This document shows positions 8,632 to 16,932 of a stretch of DNA of 64,000 nucleotides, piece after piece. The stretch comes from RGIG4608 sp045643885. Its GTDB lineage: Bacteria; Bacillota; Clostridia; Oscillospirales; CAG-272. The stretch is taken from positions 124,001 through 188,000 of the forward strand of contig JAZRFY010000030.1 of NCBI GenBank assembly GCA_045643885.1, written 5' to 3'. A program made the position numbers and the translations under genes. Each line of letters opens with the position of its first letter. The first letter of the stretch is position 1. The notes beneath the pieces are model-generated. The model searched no databases, was not told the origin of the DNA, and worked only from the letters and a program-made list of their open reading frames with translations.

Positions 8632-9411
8632 ATGGAAAGCATTACTTACCGTCTCGATCAGTTTGAAGGCCCTCTTGACCTGCTTCTGACCTTGATTCAT
8701 AAAAATAAAGTTAATATTGAAGATATTCCCATTTCGCTTATCTGCGATCAGTATATGGAATATATTGCCGATGCGCAGAAGATGGATATGGAGATTGCAT
8801 CAGAATTCATCGTTATGGCAAGTGATCTTATGCTCATCAAGAGTAAGCTTCTCCTTCCCCGTGAAAAAGAGGAGGAGGAAGATCCAAGAAAACAGCTCAC
8901 CGATGCGCTCCTTCGTTATCAGCAGGCTAAAGAGGCAGCATCCAAGATGCATCCCCTCTATGCCGTGTTCTCGGGAAGACAAATCAAGGATACTGACGAG
9001 ATTAGCGTTGACCGTACTTTTGTTGCTGATCAGGACGTTGACAAGCTTTTCAAGGCAATGCGTAGAATCGTGGATTTCAACGATGCTCTTGAGCATGCTC
9101 AAAAGAATGCATTCACACCTATGATTGCAAAGCCAATCGTTCCCGTTGAGCACAAGATTTTGCAGATTATGACGCGTCTTACCTCAAGCAGATATCAAAC
9201 ACTTGAGGATTTTGTCAGTGACAGCGTTTCTTTGCCCGATATGATTGCCATATTTATAGGTGTTTTGGAGCTTGTAAAGACCAAGAGAATCCTCCTTGTT
9301 GAAAACGACGAGGAATACACCGACAACTATGGACTTACAACAGTATTTACTCTTAATGAGAACTACGTTCCCGAAGAAGAATCCAATGAAACCGACGAGG
9401 AGAGCAACTAA
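8632..9411 (+). CDS. scpA: Segregation and condensation protein A
   Basis: This 259-residue kleisin subunit bridges the SMC heads and binds ScpB in the SMC-ScpAB condensin that organises and segregates the chromosome. The N-terminal signature LDQFEGPLDLLL (residues 8-19) binds the SMC neck. A helical middle and a C-terminal winged-helix segment follow, with an acidic tail. Length is usual. AGGAG precedes the start. Its TAA stop overlaps the scpB start as TAATG, so the two are translationally coupled. Confidence 0.95.
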   Translation: MESITYRLDQFEGPLDLLLTLIHKNKVNIEDIPISLICDQYMEYIADAQKMDMEIASEFIVMASDLMLIKSKLLLPREKEEEEDPRKQLTDALLRYQQAKEAASKMHPLYAVFSGRQIKDTDEISVDRTFVADQDVDKLFKAMRRIVDFNDALEHAQKNAFTPMIAKPIVPVEHKILQIMTRLTSSRYQTLEDFVSDSVSLPDMIAIFIGVLELVKTKRILLVENDEEYTDNYGLTTVFTLNENYVPEEESNETDEESN

Positions 9412-10016
9412 TGGAAGACATCAAAACTCAAGAAAATGAAGTTGTGGAGATAAAAAATCTTCCCGCAGTTATAGAAGCTATAATGTTTGCGGCAGGATAT
9501 CCCATGAAATACGAAAAGCTTGCTGAAACACTCAACATCACTCAAAGTGAGGTAAAGAGAGTGGTTTCTGAGCTTGCTGAAAAATATAACGACGACGATC
9601 ATGGCATTATGGTGCTTATGTTCCCCGAAACGTGCCAATTTTGTACAAAGGAAGCACACCTCCCTCTTATTAAGGAAGCGCTTGGCATCAAGCGTGGTGG
9701 AAATCTTTCAAACTCCTCTATGGAGGTCCTTGCCATCATCGCATACAATCAGCCCGTTACAAGAAGCTTTGTTGACCTTGTTCGTGGCGTTGACTCTAAC
9801 TACGCAGTAAATAGCCTTATCGACAAGGCTCTTATCGAATGCTCCGGCAGACTTGATGCTCCGGGCAGACCTATGCTCTATTCAACAACCGACAAATTCC
9901 TTCGCGTTTTCGGCATCTCTTCAATAAACGATTTGCCCGAAATCGAATTGCTCAGAGCAAGTGAAGAGCAAATGGAAATTATGGCTCCCGGTGAAGAGCT
10001 TATCGTAGAAGAATAA
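9411..10016 (+). CDS. scpB: Segregation and condensation protein B
   Basis: This 201-residue protein has two winged-helix domains and dimerises on ScpA within the SMC complex. Typical stretches are AVIEAIMFAAGYP near the N-terminus, MEVLAIIAYNQPVTR in the middle and GRPMLYSTTDKFL toward the end. It shares one base with scpA. An acidic tail follows the second domain. I see no internal promoter between it and the next gene. Confidence 0.95.
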   Translation: MEDIKTQENEVVEIKNLPAVIEAIMFAAGYPMKYEKLAETLNITQSEVKRVVSELAEKYNDDDHGIMVLMFPETCQFCTKEAHLPLIKEALGIKRGGNLSNSSMEVLAIIAYNQPVTRSFVDLVRGVDSNYAVNSLIDKALIECSGRLDAPGRPMLYSTTDKFLRVFGISSINDLPEIELLRASEEQMEIMAPGEELIVEE

Positions 10017-10055
10017 TTCGTTTTTGTTTCAAATCTTTTGAAAGGGGGAGATTCT

Positions 10056-10664
10056 ATTATTGCACTCTATATCCTGCTTGCCATTGCAGTAGTAATTGCT
10101 TTGCTGCTGTGTGTAAGAGGTAGCCTGCATATCATTTATGAGGACGATCTTTCAGTGTATATAAAGATCCTTTTCATAAAATACTCAATTTACCCCGAGC
10201 AAGAGAAAAAATTTAACGAAAAGAAATACAACAAAAAAGAAGAAAAGAAAAAGCAATCTTCAAAAATCGTAATAAAAGAGAAAAGCGAAAAGGAGAAAAA
10301 TCCCTCCCTTCTCGACAAGATAACCTTTATTAAAGAGATTCTTGCAGTCTTTCTCAAAGCGTTTTCAAGATATCTTAAGGTCAATATAAAAAAGCTTCAT
10401 ATAGTAATTGCTACTCCCGATGCTGCTCAAACTGCTATAACCTACGGTGCAGTATCAGGCGTAATTGCAGGAATTGTTGAGCTTATAGATTCATATACCA
10501 ATCTGAAATCACTTAAAAAGAATGCAATTATTGTTGAGCCCGATTTCACATCCGAAAAATCAGACGTGAACGTCAACATAACACTTTCAATCAGTGTTTT
10601 CGGTGCACTTGTGACATTGGCAAAAACATTTTGGAAATCCATTCTTTTAAAAAATAAACAGTAA
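10056..10664 (+). CDS. DUF2953 membrane-anchored protein, start uncertain (ATT or TTG)
   Basis: A protein of about 202 residues with one N-terminal membrane helix, a very Lys/Glu-rich segment, and a C-terminal domain with the GAVSGVIAGI stretch typical of DUF2953 proteins. Its function is unknown. In Clostridia, DUF2953 genes commonly sit just before gerW/ytfJ, as here, which suggests a sporulation link. The start is odd. A strong Shine-Dalgarno (AAAGGGGGA, 10041-10049) has no ATG, GTG or TTG at proper distance in frame, but ATT codons lie at 10056 and 10059. A TTG at 10038 is in frame, but it lies upstream of that site and has no site of its own. I chose the ATT; TTG would add six residues. 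Confidence 0.7.
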   Translation: MIALYILLAIAVVIALLLCVRGSLHIIYEDDLSVYIKILFIKYSIYPEQEKKFNEKKYNKKEEKKKQSSKIVIKEKSEKEKNPSLLDKITFIKEILAVFLKAFSRYLKVNIKKLHIVIATPDAAQTAITYGAVSGVIAGIVELIDSYTNLKSLKKNAIIVEPDFTSEKSDVNVNITLSISVFGALVTLAKTFWKSILLKNKQ

Positions 10665-10688
10665 AATAACCGAAAGGAATTTATTAAT

Positions 10689-11120
10689 ATGGCTAACGAA
10701 AACAGATTTGACTCAATGTTTAAATCATCCTTTGAAAATATCAAGGGCATGCTTGATTCTAATACGGTTGTGGGTAATCCCATCGAGCTCTCTAACGGCA
10801 CAACCATCATCCCCATCTCAAAGCTTAGCGTAGGCTTTGCTACAGGTGGCGTTGATACAGGTGTTTCTCCCCAAAAGACCAACAAGTTTGGTGGCGGCGG
10901 TGGAAGTGGCATGAGCGTTACTCCCGTTGGATTCCTTACAGTAGACAAAAACGGAAAGACTGATTTTATCAGCGTTGAGGGTAAAAGCTCAACCGATCCC
11001 GTTGAGCAGGCATGCGAGCTTCTCGACCGTACTCCCGAAATCATCCAGAAGGTTAAAAACATCTTCTCAGGAGAGGACGAAAAGCCCGAAGAGGTTATCG
11101 TTGAAGAAATAGTTAAATAA
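10689..11120 (+). CDS. ytfJ: GerW-family sporulation protein YtfJ
   Basis: This 143-residue protein belongs to the GerW/YtfJ family, which is conserved in endospore formers and needed for normal germination in Bacillus. Typical features are the SNGTTIIPISKLSVGFATGG segment, a Gly-rich turn of five glycines, and the following VTPVGFLTV strand. An acidic tail ends the protein. It has a good AAAGGA site and lies 24 bp after the DUF2953 gene. Its presence is one of the clearest signs that the host forms spores. Confidence 0.93.
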   Translation: MANENRFDSMFKSSFENIKGMLDSNTVVGNPIELSNGTTIIPISKLSVGFATGGVDTGVSPQKTNKFGGGGGSGMSVTPVGFLTVDKNGKTDFISVEGKSSTDPVEQACELLDRTPEIIQKVKNIFSGEDEKPEEVIVEEIVK

Positions 11121-11126
11121 GAATAA

Positions 11127-11167
11127 AAAACCGCCTCGGCAAGTATAATATTCCGAGGTGGGTTTTT
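11127..11167 (+). terminator. Hairpin with T-run overlapping the next gene's ribosome site
   Basis: The 5' arm (11127-11139, ending CCGCCTCGG) pairs with 11153-11166 (starting CCGAGGTGG) through a G-U pair and one bulge, and TTTTT follows. The 3' arm contains GAGGTG (11156-11161), the apparent Shine-Dalgarno of the carboxypeptidase gene whose ATG is at 11168. Confidence 0.75.
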
Positions 11168-12295
11168 ATGAAGAAAATAGTAAAATTATTAACATTTTTA
11201 ATCATTTTTTCAATGATTTTTTCACTTTTTAGCTTACTTATATATGCTAAAGATAGTGATTTTGTAAGCATTTCGGCAAAATCGGTATGTCTTATCGATG
11301 CAACCAGTGGACGCGTGCTCTACGGCAAAAACGAAGGCATAAGATTGCCCATGGCATCGACCACAAAGATAATGACGGCAATTATTGCACTTGAAAGTGA
11401 AATTCCATTGTCAACGGTGATAAATGCTCCAAAAGAAGCAATCGGGATTGAAGGCTCGTCAATTTATCTTTACGAGGGTGAAAGAATCACTCTTAAGGCC
11501 TTGCTATATGCCTTGCTTCTCTGCTCTGCCAACGATGCAGCAGTTGCCATAGCAATTACAGTATCGGGCACAGTCGAACGCTTCGTTGAAAAAATGAATG
11601 CAAAAGCTTTAGAACTTGGACTTAAAGATACACATTTTACAAATCCTCACGGATTATATGATGAGGACCATTATACCACGGCTAAGGACCTTGCAATCCT
11701 TATGGCACATTGTATGGAAAACGAGGCTTTTTCTGCAATTTCAGGTTGCGAGAAAAAGGTGTTTCCAAGGAATGATGGATCAACTCGGGTTATGATAAAT
11801 CACAATCGTTTGCTAAAAGAAAACAAGTTCGTGATTGCAGGAAAAACGGGATATACCAAGAAAAGCGGTAGATGCCTTGTAACCTGTGCTAAAAACGAGG
11901 GCTTGTCGCTTGTTTGCGTCACACTTAATGCGCCCGATGATTGGAACGATCACACAAAGCTTTATGAATTTGGCTTTAGCAATTATAAAAGAGTTGTTTT
12001 GTCACCCGTTTCAGTTGATATTCCCGTAATTTCGGGACAAAAAGCTACTGTCATGGCAAGATCGAATGAAATTTCTTTGCTCTTGCCAAGCTCATACGAA
12101 GGTATAGACGTAACGATTGAAGCTCCACGTTTTATATTTTCAGGACTTAAGTGTGGTGAAGCTATCGGAAGGATAGTTTACCGATACCGGGGCAAGGTTA
12201 TTGCTTCCTCTCCATTGCTACTATGCGAGGATGCACTAAGGATAAAATACAAATTTGACCTTTTAGAATGGTTAATAAATCTATTTAAAAAATAA
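11168..12295 (+). CDS. D-alanyl-D-alanine carboxypeptidase (DacF-like PBP)
   Basis: This 375-residue penicillin-binding protein trims the terminal D-Ala from peptidoglycan stem peptides outside the membrane. A signal peptide occupies about residues 1-27. The three active-site motifs are S64-T-T-K67 (MASTTK), S120-A-N122 (CSAND) and KTG in AGKTGYT. A PBP5-type C-terminal beta domain and a Lys-bearing amphipathic helix at the end would hold it on the membrane surface. In Clostridia and Bacilli such genes act in vegetative or spore cortex synthesis. The gerW neighbour hints at the latter, but sequence alone cannot separate DacA, DacB and DacF roles. Confidence 0.9.
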   Translation: MKKIVKLLTFLIIFSMIFSLFSLLIYAKDSDFVSISAKSVCLIDATSGRVLYGKNEGIRLPMASTTKIMTAIIALESEIPLSTVINAPKEAIGIEGSSIYLYEGERITLKALLYALLLCSANDAAVAIAITVSGTVERFVEKMNAKALELGLKDTHFTNPHGLYDEDHYTTAKDLAILMAHCMENEAFSAISGCEKKVFPRNDGSTRVMINHNRLLKENKFVIAGKTGYTKKSGRCLVTCAKNEGLSLVCVTLNAPDDWNDHTKLYEFGFSNYKRVVLSPVSVDIPVISGQKATVMARSNEISLLLPSSYEGIDVTIEAPRFIFSGLKCGEAIGRIVYRYRGKVIASSPLLLCEDALRIKYKFDLLEWLINLFKK

Positions 12296-12305
12296 AGGAA
12301 TCAGA

Positions 12306-13019
12306 ATGGAAAATATCAGACTTCAAAAATATTTTACCGATTGCGGAGTTCTTTCAAGAAGAGCCGCTGAGGAAGAGATAAAGGCGGGCAAGGTTAAGGT
12401 AAACGGCTGTGTTGCTCAGCTTGGCGACAAGATTGATCCCGAAAATGACGTGGTCGAATACAAGGGCAAACGAATCATGCCTCAGAAGGGCTCAGATTTT
12501 ATCTATATCCTTCTTAACAAGCCCTGTGGTGTTGTTACCAGTGCCAAGGACGAAAAGGGCAGATTGTGCGTTACTGACCTTGTAAAATGTGGCAAGCGAG
12601 TTTATCCCGTTGGAAGACTCGACTTGAATTCACAAGGACTTATTCTTATGACAAACGACGGCGAGCTTACAAACAAGCTCACTCACCCAAGACACGAAAT
12701 TGCAAAGATTTATGAGGTTGACGTGGTTGGCAAGGTTACCACCGAGCAGCTCACAGCACTCAACAGCTCAATGACTATAGACGGCTATATCCTGCTCCCT
12801 GTCAAAACTGAATTTCTCGCAAAAAATGAAAAATTCACTACTCTCAGAATGACACTTTTTGAGGGCAGAAACAGACAAATCAGAAAAATGTGCGAGCAGG
12901 TTGGTCTCAAGGTAGCAAAGCTCACAAGAGTCGCTATAGGAAGCATTACTCTTGGCTCACTTGCTGCAGGCAAATGGAGATATCTTACAAACGACGAGAT
13001 AAAATCACTCAAAAAATAA
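12306..13019 (+). CDS. rluB: 23S rRNA pseudouridine synthase, RluB/RsuA type
   Basis: This 237-residue enzyme isomerises uridine to pseudouridine in rRNA. An S4 RNA-binding domain (about residues 1-60, RLQKYFTDCGVLSRRAAEE) precedes the catalytic domain with GRLDLNSQGL, whose Asp is the nucleophile, and the NRQIRKM motif. The S4 domain and short size fit RluB/RsuA; RluB is the usual member in Bacillota. The start has AAAGGA. It ends the plus-strand housekeeping run. Confidence 0.9.
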   Translation: MENIRLQKYFTDCGVLSRRAAEEEIKAGKVKVNGCVAQLGDKIDPENDVVEYKGKRIMPQKGSDFIYILLNKPCGVVTSAKDEKGRLCVTDLVKCGKRVYPVGRLDLNSQGLILMTNDGELTNKLTHPRHEIAKIYEVDVVGKVTTEQLTALNSSMTIDGYILLPVKTEFLAKNEKFTTLRMTLFEGRNRQIRKMCEQVGLKVAKLTRVAIGSITLGSLAAGKWRYLTNDEIKSLKK

Positions 13020-13021
13020 AT

Positions 13022-13049
13022 AAAAAACGGACCAGTCGGTCCGTTTTTT
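13022..13049. terminator. Bidirectional intrinsic terminator between rluB and prmC
   Basis: A perfect 12-bp stem (AAAAAACGGACC, 13022-13033, paired with 13038-13049) with loop AGTC has A and T runs on either side, so it works in both directions. It overlaps the last bases of the prmC stop codon. Confidence 0.93.
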
Positions 13050-13866
13050 ATTTCTTAAGATAGGCTACCCTATCGTTTCCTGCATAGTCCTTGATTATCT
13101 CGCAAGAAAATCCGTGTTCTTTAGCTATCATTATCAAGCTATCTGCTTGATCATATCCGATTTCAAAGAGAAAAAATCCGTTTTCTTTTAAATATACCGA
13201 ATAATCTGCGATTATCTTGTTATAAAATATAAGGCCGTCATCTCCTCCGTACAATGCAGCATACGGCTCTTTTTTAACCTCTTCTGAGAGCGTTTCTATA
13301 ACCTCAGGACGAATATAGGGTGGATTGGACAAAATCGCGTCAAAGGTCATTTTTTCAAGCTTGTACTCTTCGCACAAAACGTCAAATGCCATAGGACACA
13401 CCCTTTCACTAACCAAATTCAATCTCGCATTCTCTTTTGCAATATCAAGAGTATCTTGAAATTTATCCACCATCACTGCAGTAGTATCAACTCTCTCTGC
13501 AAGAGTTGATATCGCAATACATCCACTGCCCGTGCAAAGATCCAAAAAATGAGAGCTTTCAGGCAAAAGCTCGATTGCCTTTTCAACAAGCACCTCAGTA
13601 TCGGCTCTTGGGATAAGACAATTTTCATTTACTATATACGTCTGTCTGTAAAAATCCCATTTGCCAAGGATATATTGCAAAGGAACATGCTTTTCCCTTT
13701 CAATGATCGTCTTATTCAAAGCATCACTTTCTATATCCTCATTCGGATGATTCTTTATATATGAAATTTTCTTATCAGTAAAGCTCTCGATAAATATTCT
13801 CGCTTCATACTCGAATTCATCGGGAGAAATTTTTGACAGTCTTGCCAAAAGCTCATTATAGTTCAT
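13048..13866 (-). CDS. prmC: Release factor N5-glutamine methyltransferase PrmC/HemK
   Basis: This 272-residue SAM-dependent enzyme methylates the Gln of the GGQ motif in RF1 and RF2. The N-terminal helical substrate-binding domain is followed by a Rossmann fold with FLDLCTGSGCIA (about residues 108-119) and the catalytic NPPYI. Length and motifs are standard. It is often next to prfA, but not here. No clear Shine-Dalgarno precedes the ATG (GAGGACGT is the best candidate). Confidence 0.93.
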   Translation of the reverse strand: MNYNELLARLSKISPDEFEYEARIFIESFTDKKISYIKNHPNEDIESDALNKTIIEREKHVPLQYILGKWDFYRQTYIVNENCLIPRADTEVLVEKAIELLPESSHFLDLCTGSGCIAISTLAERVDTTAVMVDKFQDTLDIAKENARLNLVSERVCPMAFDVLCEEYKLEKMTFDAILSNPPYIRPEVIETLSEEVKKEPYAALYGGDDGLIFYNKIIADYSVYLKENGFFLFEIGYDQADSLIMIAKEHGFSCEIIKDYAGNDRVAYLKK

Positions 13867-13908
13867 ATACGTCCTCTATAAAAAAACTGAATATTTTTAG
13901 AATATATA

Positions 13909-13937
13909 TTGCTTTTAATTTAATTTTATGATATACT
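13909..13937 (+). promoter_or_regulatory. Promoter of the 70-residue membrane peptide gene
   Basis: TTGCTT (13909-13914) and TATACT (13932-13937) are 17 bp apart, with a leader of about 28 nt carrying AGGAGG. Confidence 0.8.
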
Positions 13938-13971
13938 GTAAGTGGAAAATATTGATTAGGAGGTTTATATT

Positions 13972-14184
13972 ATGGAAAGAAGAACCAATTACGGCAAAAT
14001 TATCGCTATAACAATCGCAGTTGTTGCAGGTTTTACTGCAATAGCATACGTCGTTTACAAGTTCTACGTTAAAGCTCTCTCAAAGGTATACGAAAACGAA
14101 GAGGATTGCAACGATCTCTTCATCGAAGAAGATGATGCTTGCGATTGCGAATGCATTCAGTGCGAAGCTGCAGACGTTGAATAA
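13972..14184 (+). CDS. Small single-helix membrane protein with acidic Cys-rich tail
   Basis: I do not recognise this 70-residue protein. A short basic N-terminus (MERRTNYGK) precedes one strong membrane helix (about residues 10-28). The remaining 40 residues are acidic, ending with five Cys in a Glu/Asp-rich tail (CNDLFIEEDDACDCECIQC). It has its own good promoter, an AGGAGG site and a strong terminator, so it is a real, independently transcribed gene. The tail could bind metal, or Asp/Cys groups could mediate protein contacts. By the positive-inside rule the short basic end would be cytoplasmic and the tail outside. Confidence 0.8.
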   Translation: MERRTNYGKIIAITIAVVAGFTAIAYVVYKFYVKALSKVYENEEDCNDLFIEEDDACDCECIQCEAADVE

Positions 14185-14197
14185 TAATTGCCAAATT

Positions 14198-14224
14198 AAA
14201 GACCCTTTATTTTAAAGGGTCTTT
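14198..14224. terminator. Bidirectional intrinsic terminator
   Basis: A perfect 12-bp stem (AAAGACCCTTTA, 14198-14209, paired with 14213-14224) lies between the small membrane protein gene and the convergent dnaI-like gene, with T-rich flanks on both sides. Confidence 0.92.
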
Positions 14225-14236
14225 TTATTTTTGTTT

Positions 14237-15211
14237 TTATTTTCCTCTCAATTTCTGAGCTCGTACGTCAGTTCCCATAAATGCACACACTCTATATTCT
14301 CCCAAAAGGCGACTTGTGATACGGTCGGTATACTTCTTTTGAATATCGTCCTTAGAAAGATTTGTACTAATTATTGTAGGCTTCTTTCTGCTAAGGCGGT
14401 CGTTAACAAGATTATAAAGAGTGGATACGGAAAACTGATTGATCATTTCTGTTCCAAGGTCATCAATAATTAAAAGATCACTTTCAAAATATCTTTCAAT
14501 GATGGGATTGGGTTCATTTGAATAGGATTTGAATCTTTCTATCTCAAAGTTTGAGAAAAGATCGATAGCGCCGGTATAAAAAACGTCATATCCTTTTTCA
14601 ATTATTCCCCTTGCCACAGCACTTGAAAGGTGAGTCTTTCCAAGACCTGTGCCACCCATAAGCAAAACACTCTTTGAAGTTGCAGATGAAAAAGTATCAA
14701 CGTAATTCTTGAAATATTCAAGATTATTTTTCATTCTTTCTGCAATCATTGAGTTGCCTGCATAGTACTCGAGTGAGAAATTATCAAAGGTCTGCTCCTT
14801 GATAAGTGCAGCAAATCCACTGTTTTCAATGCCTGCAAGAGTAAGAGCCTCTTTCATGCAAGAGCACATGGTGTTATCAACAAAGCCTGTATCTCCACAT
14901 TTTGCACACTCGTATTTTACGTGTGAATAGTCTGCAGGATATCCGTTTGCTATAAGTATTTCAGCTCTTTTAGCCTGAAGCTCCTCATTCTTCTTGCGAA
15001 TGAGCGCCAATCTCTCTTTATAGTCCTCACCTGAAAGAGATGCTGAAAATATTTCAAGTCCCGTTTTAGAAAGCTCTCTGTCAATTGAAGCTATCTCGGG
15101 AAAGAGTCTGTGAAGCTCCCTCTCTCTCTCAGTTGCTCTTTGACGGGCAATTAGATACTTTTGAGAATACTCATCGTATATCTTTTTATAAACTGAATTA
15201 TTATAAGCCAT
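14237..15211 (-). CDS. DnaI/DnaC-type helicase loader ATPase
   Basis: This 324-residue AAA+ protein should load the replicative helicase at origins and restarted forks. A helical N-terminal region (about 1-100) is followed by a zinc-binding cluster (CAKCGDTG...CSC, about 105-125) and the ATPase core with Walker A GGTGLGKTH and Walker B LLIIDDLG. The arrangement matches B. subtilis DnaI more than E. coli DnaC. It follows the DnaD-domain gene by 12 bp with AGGAG, so the pair is a primosome unit. An IstB transposition ATPase is the main alternative, but no transposase is near. Confidence 0.9.
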   Translation of the reverse strand: MAYNNSVYKKIYDEYSQKYLIARQRATERERELHRLFPEIASIDRELSKTGLEIFSASLSGEDYKERLALIRKKNEELQAKRAEILIANGYPADYSHVKYECAKCGDTGFVDNTMCSCMKEALTLAGIENSGFAALIKEQTFDNFSLEYYAGNSMIAERMKNNLEYFKNYVDTFSSATSKSVLLMGGTGLGKTHLSSAVARGIIEKGYDVFYTGAIDLFSNFEIERFKSYSNEPNPIIERYFESDLLIIDDLGTEMINQFSVSTLYNLVNDRLSRKKPTIISTNLSKDDIQKKYTDRITSRLLGEYRVCAFMGTDVRAQKLRGK

Positions 15212-15223
15212 AATTTCTCCTGA

Positions 15224-16198
15224 TTATTGTTCGGAATAGCTGCGCTTAATTGCAGCTTCAAAGAAATCATCCACGTCAAAGGATGATCCTCCGTTTTCTG
15301 CCTTTTCTTGCTCTCTCTTTTCGAGGAGCGCCTCAACGTCGGCAAGCGTTCTTATGCCCTCTGCATACCATTTTTCAAGGATTGCATTTGCATAATGAAT
15401 TGAAGGCTTATTGGTAGCACCAACTGTGATATCATATGCCTTTTCTATGATTCCAAGCTCGAATTTATACTCGTTTACCCAAGTATTTACCTGTTTTTCT
15501 TCCTTGGAGGTCAATTTGCGTGAGCCAAGACCGAAAATACCCTTAATCTTGCCCTCGACCTTGTTCTTTTCTTCCTTTGCATAAAGTGCTTCCTGAAGCA
15601 CAGCAGCCTCGGTATAGCCTTCATCAAGACAAGAAACTGCCAATTTTTCTATGTAACGCATAGACTTCATGTCTACTCTTGCACAGTAATGCATGAGAAC
15701 AAGAATGTAATCATTATCAAGACCGAGATATTCAACAAGCCCCATGATAACCTTGATATCACTTGCTGTGAAGATTTTTCCAAGAATATTTTGGCACTCG
15801 TCGATAAGCTCAACAACGAATTTATTCTTTTCAAGAAGTGAGTTAAGCTCCTTGCTTGTATACTGAGGAAGCTCGTGCACCTTAGCGCGTTTAGGCTCTT
15901 CTCTCTTCTCTTTTACAGGCTCGGGCTTCTTTTGTGCTTCTTCAACGCCGTCACTAAGGACACCCGTTCCTCTCCAGAAGGAAAGTGAACTTTCTATTTC
16001 GGATTCGTTTGTATTCAAGGCATCTGCAAGAGCCTTTACATATTTACCTTCTCTGTATTTTTCAGAGGATGAAACAAGCAAAAGCACCTTCAAGTCAAAC
16101 TTTTTAGCCTTGTCTACGTATTCGGCTGCCATCGTAGGAATAACGGACACCGAATCACCGTAATTTATTCTGATCTTTTGTTTTTCCGTTTTCTTCAT
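15224..16198 (-). CDS. DnaD-domain replication initiation protein
   Basis: This 324-residue protein has an N-terminal winged-helix-like part, a charged Lys/Glu linker (about 85-115) and one or two DnaD/DnaB2 domains in the C-terminal half, including the typical YKFELGIIEKAY and YANAILEKWY stretches. It should act with the DnaI-like loader in helicase loading. It starts 6 bp after rex and no promoter is visible between, so rex-dnaD-dnaI look like one transcript. No strong Shine-Dalgarno is visible, which suggests coupling to rex translation. Confidence 0.88.
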   Translation of the reverse strand: MKKTEKQKIRINYGDSVSVIPTMAAEYVDKAKKFDLKVLLLVSSSEKYREGKYVKALADALNTNESEIESSLSFWRGTGVLSDGVEEAQKKPEPVKEKREEPKRAKVHELPQYTSKELNSLLEKNKFVVELIDECQNILGKIFTASDIKVIMGLVEYLGLDNDYILVLMHYCARVDMKSMRYIEKLAVSCLDEGYTEAAVLQEALYAKEEKNKVEGKIKGIFGLGSRKLTSKEEKQVNTWVNEYKFELGIIEKAYDITVGATNKPSIHYANAILEKWYAEGIRTLADVEALLEKREQEKAENGGSSFDVDDFFEAAIKRSYSEQ

Positions 16199-16204
16199 TT
16201 TATC

Positions 16205-16891
16205 TTATCTAATATTATTGGATTTATTTGCGATTCTGTAGTTAAGTGTCATAAGAGAATCTCCAAGGTGAACATTTTCAACGATCACGTCATCAACAGC
16301 GTCAAGATCCTGAGAGGTAAAGTTCCAAATGCCAACGATATCAGTTTCTGCAATTCTCTGTGCCATTTCAAGTGCATATTCCTTGGGGAGTGTAAGCACT
16401 GCCATATCAACTGTGTGAGTAGCTGTATATCTTTCAAACTCGTCGATGTGAAGGACGGGGATGTCATTTACCTTTGTTCCGATAAGACTGGCATCGTTAT
16501 CGAAGATTGCAACAACGTCAACACCTCTCTTTTCAAACATTTCGTTCTTGGCAAGAGCGCGTCCTAAGTTACCTGCACCAATGATTACTGCCTGAAGACC
16601 TGCACCAACGCCCAAAAGCTCACAGATTCTTGCGTAAAGGTAGTTAACGTTATATCCGTAGCCCTGCTGACCGAATCCACCAAAGCAGTTAAGATCCTGT
16701 CTTATCTGAGATGCTGTGATATTCATTCTTCTTGAAAGCTCGGCTGAGCTGATTCTGGACTTCCCCTCTCTTATGAGCATTCTAAGGTATCTGAAGTATC
16801 TAGGAAGTCGTTTGATAACGGCAGGTGATACGTTATTTTTATCAAATGTAAGACCTTCTTCGTTGAGGTTCATAATTTCTTTATCTTTCAT
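16205..16891 (-). CDS. rex: Redox-sensing transcriptional repressor Rex
   Basis: This 228-residue repressor senses the NADH/NAD+ ratio and controls fermentation and NADH-using genes. A winged helix (about residues 15-85, containing RISSAELSRRM and QIRQDL) precedes a Rossmann NAD(H) domain with VIIGAGNLGRAL, and a C-terminal swapping helix. Size is normal. It is the first gene of a transcript with dnaD and dnaI, so redox sensing and replication initiation would be co-expressed. I found no canonical Rex operator upstream. Confidence 0.95.
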   Translation of the reverse strand: MKDKEIMNLNEEGLTFDKNNVSPAVIKRLPRYFRYLRMLIREGKSRISSAELSRRMNITASQIRQDLNCFGGFGQQGYGYNVNYLYARICELLGVGAGLQAVIIGAGNLGRALAKNEMFEKRGVDVVAIFDNDASLIGTKVNDIPVLHIDEFERYTATHTVDMAVLTLPKEYALEMAQRIAETDIVGIWNFTSQDLDAVDDVIVENVHLGDSLMTLNYRIANKSNNIR

Positions 16892-16932
16892 ATTAATGAC
16901 CTTTCTATATATTATCGTCGTTAATGTTTGAG

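Noticed and set aside
10354..10367. One-mismatch match to the CcpA cre consensus
   Set aside because: It lies inside the DUF2953 coding region, far from any promoter, and no other good cre site was noticed at the glycan genes.
11144..11149. TATAAT 18 bp before the carboxypeptidase start
   Set aside because: It is in the loop of the hairpin and no -35-like hexamer lies 16-18 bp upstream.
14237..16198. Prophage replication module (dnaD-dnaC pair)
   Set aside because: The pair is co-transcribed with rex and flanked by housekeeping genes, with no integrase, phage structural gene or att-like repeat.
16892..16932. Rex operator or classical promoter directly before rex
   Set aside because: No TTGTGAA/TTCACAA-type palindrome is present, and the nearest -10-like hexamer has no partner -35.
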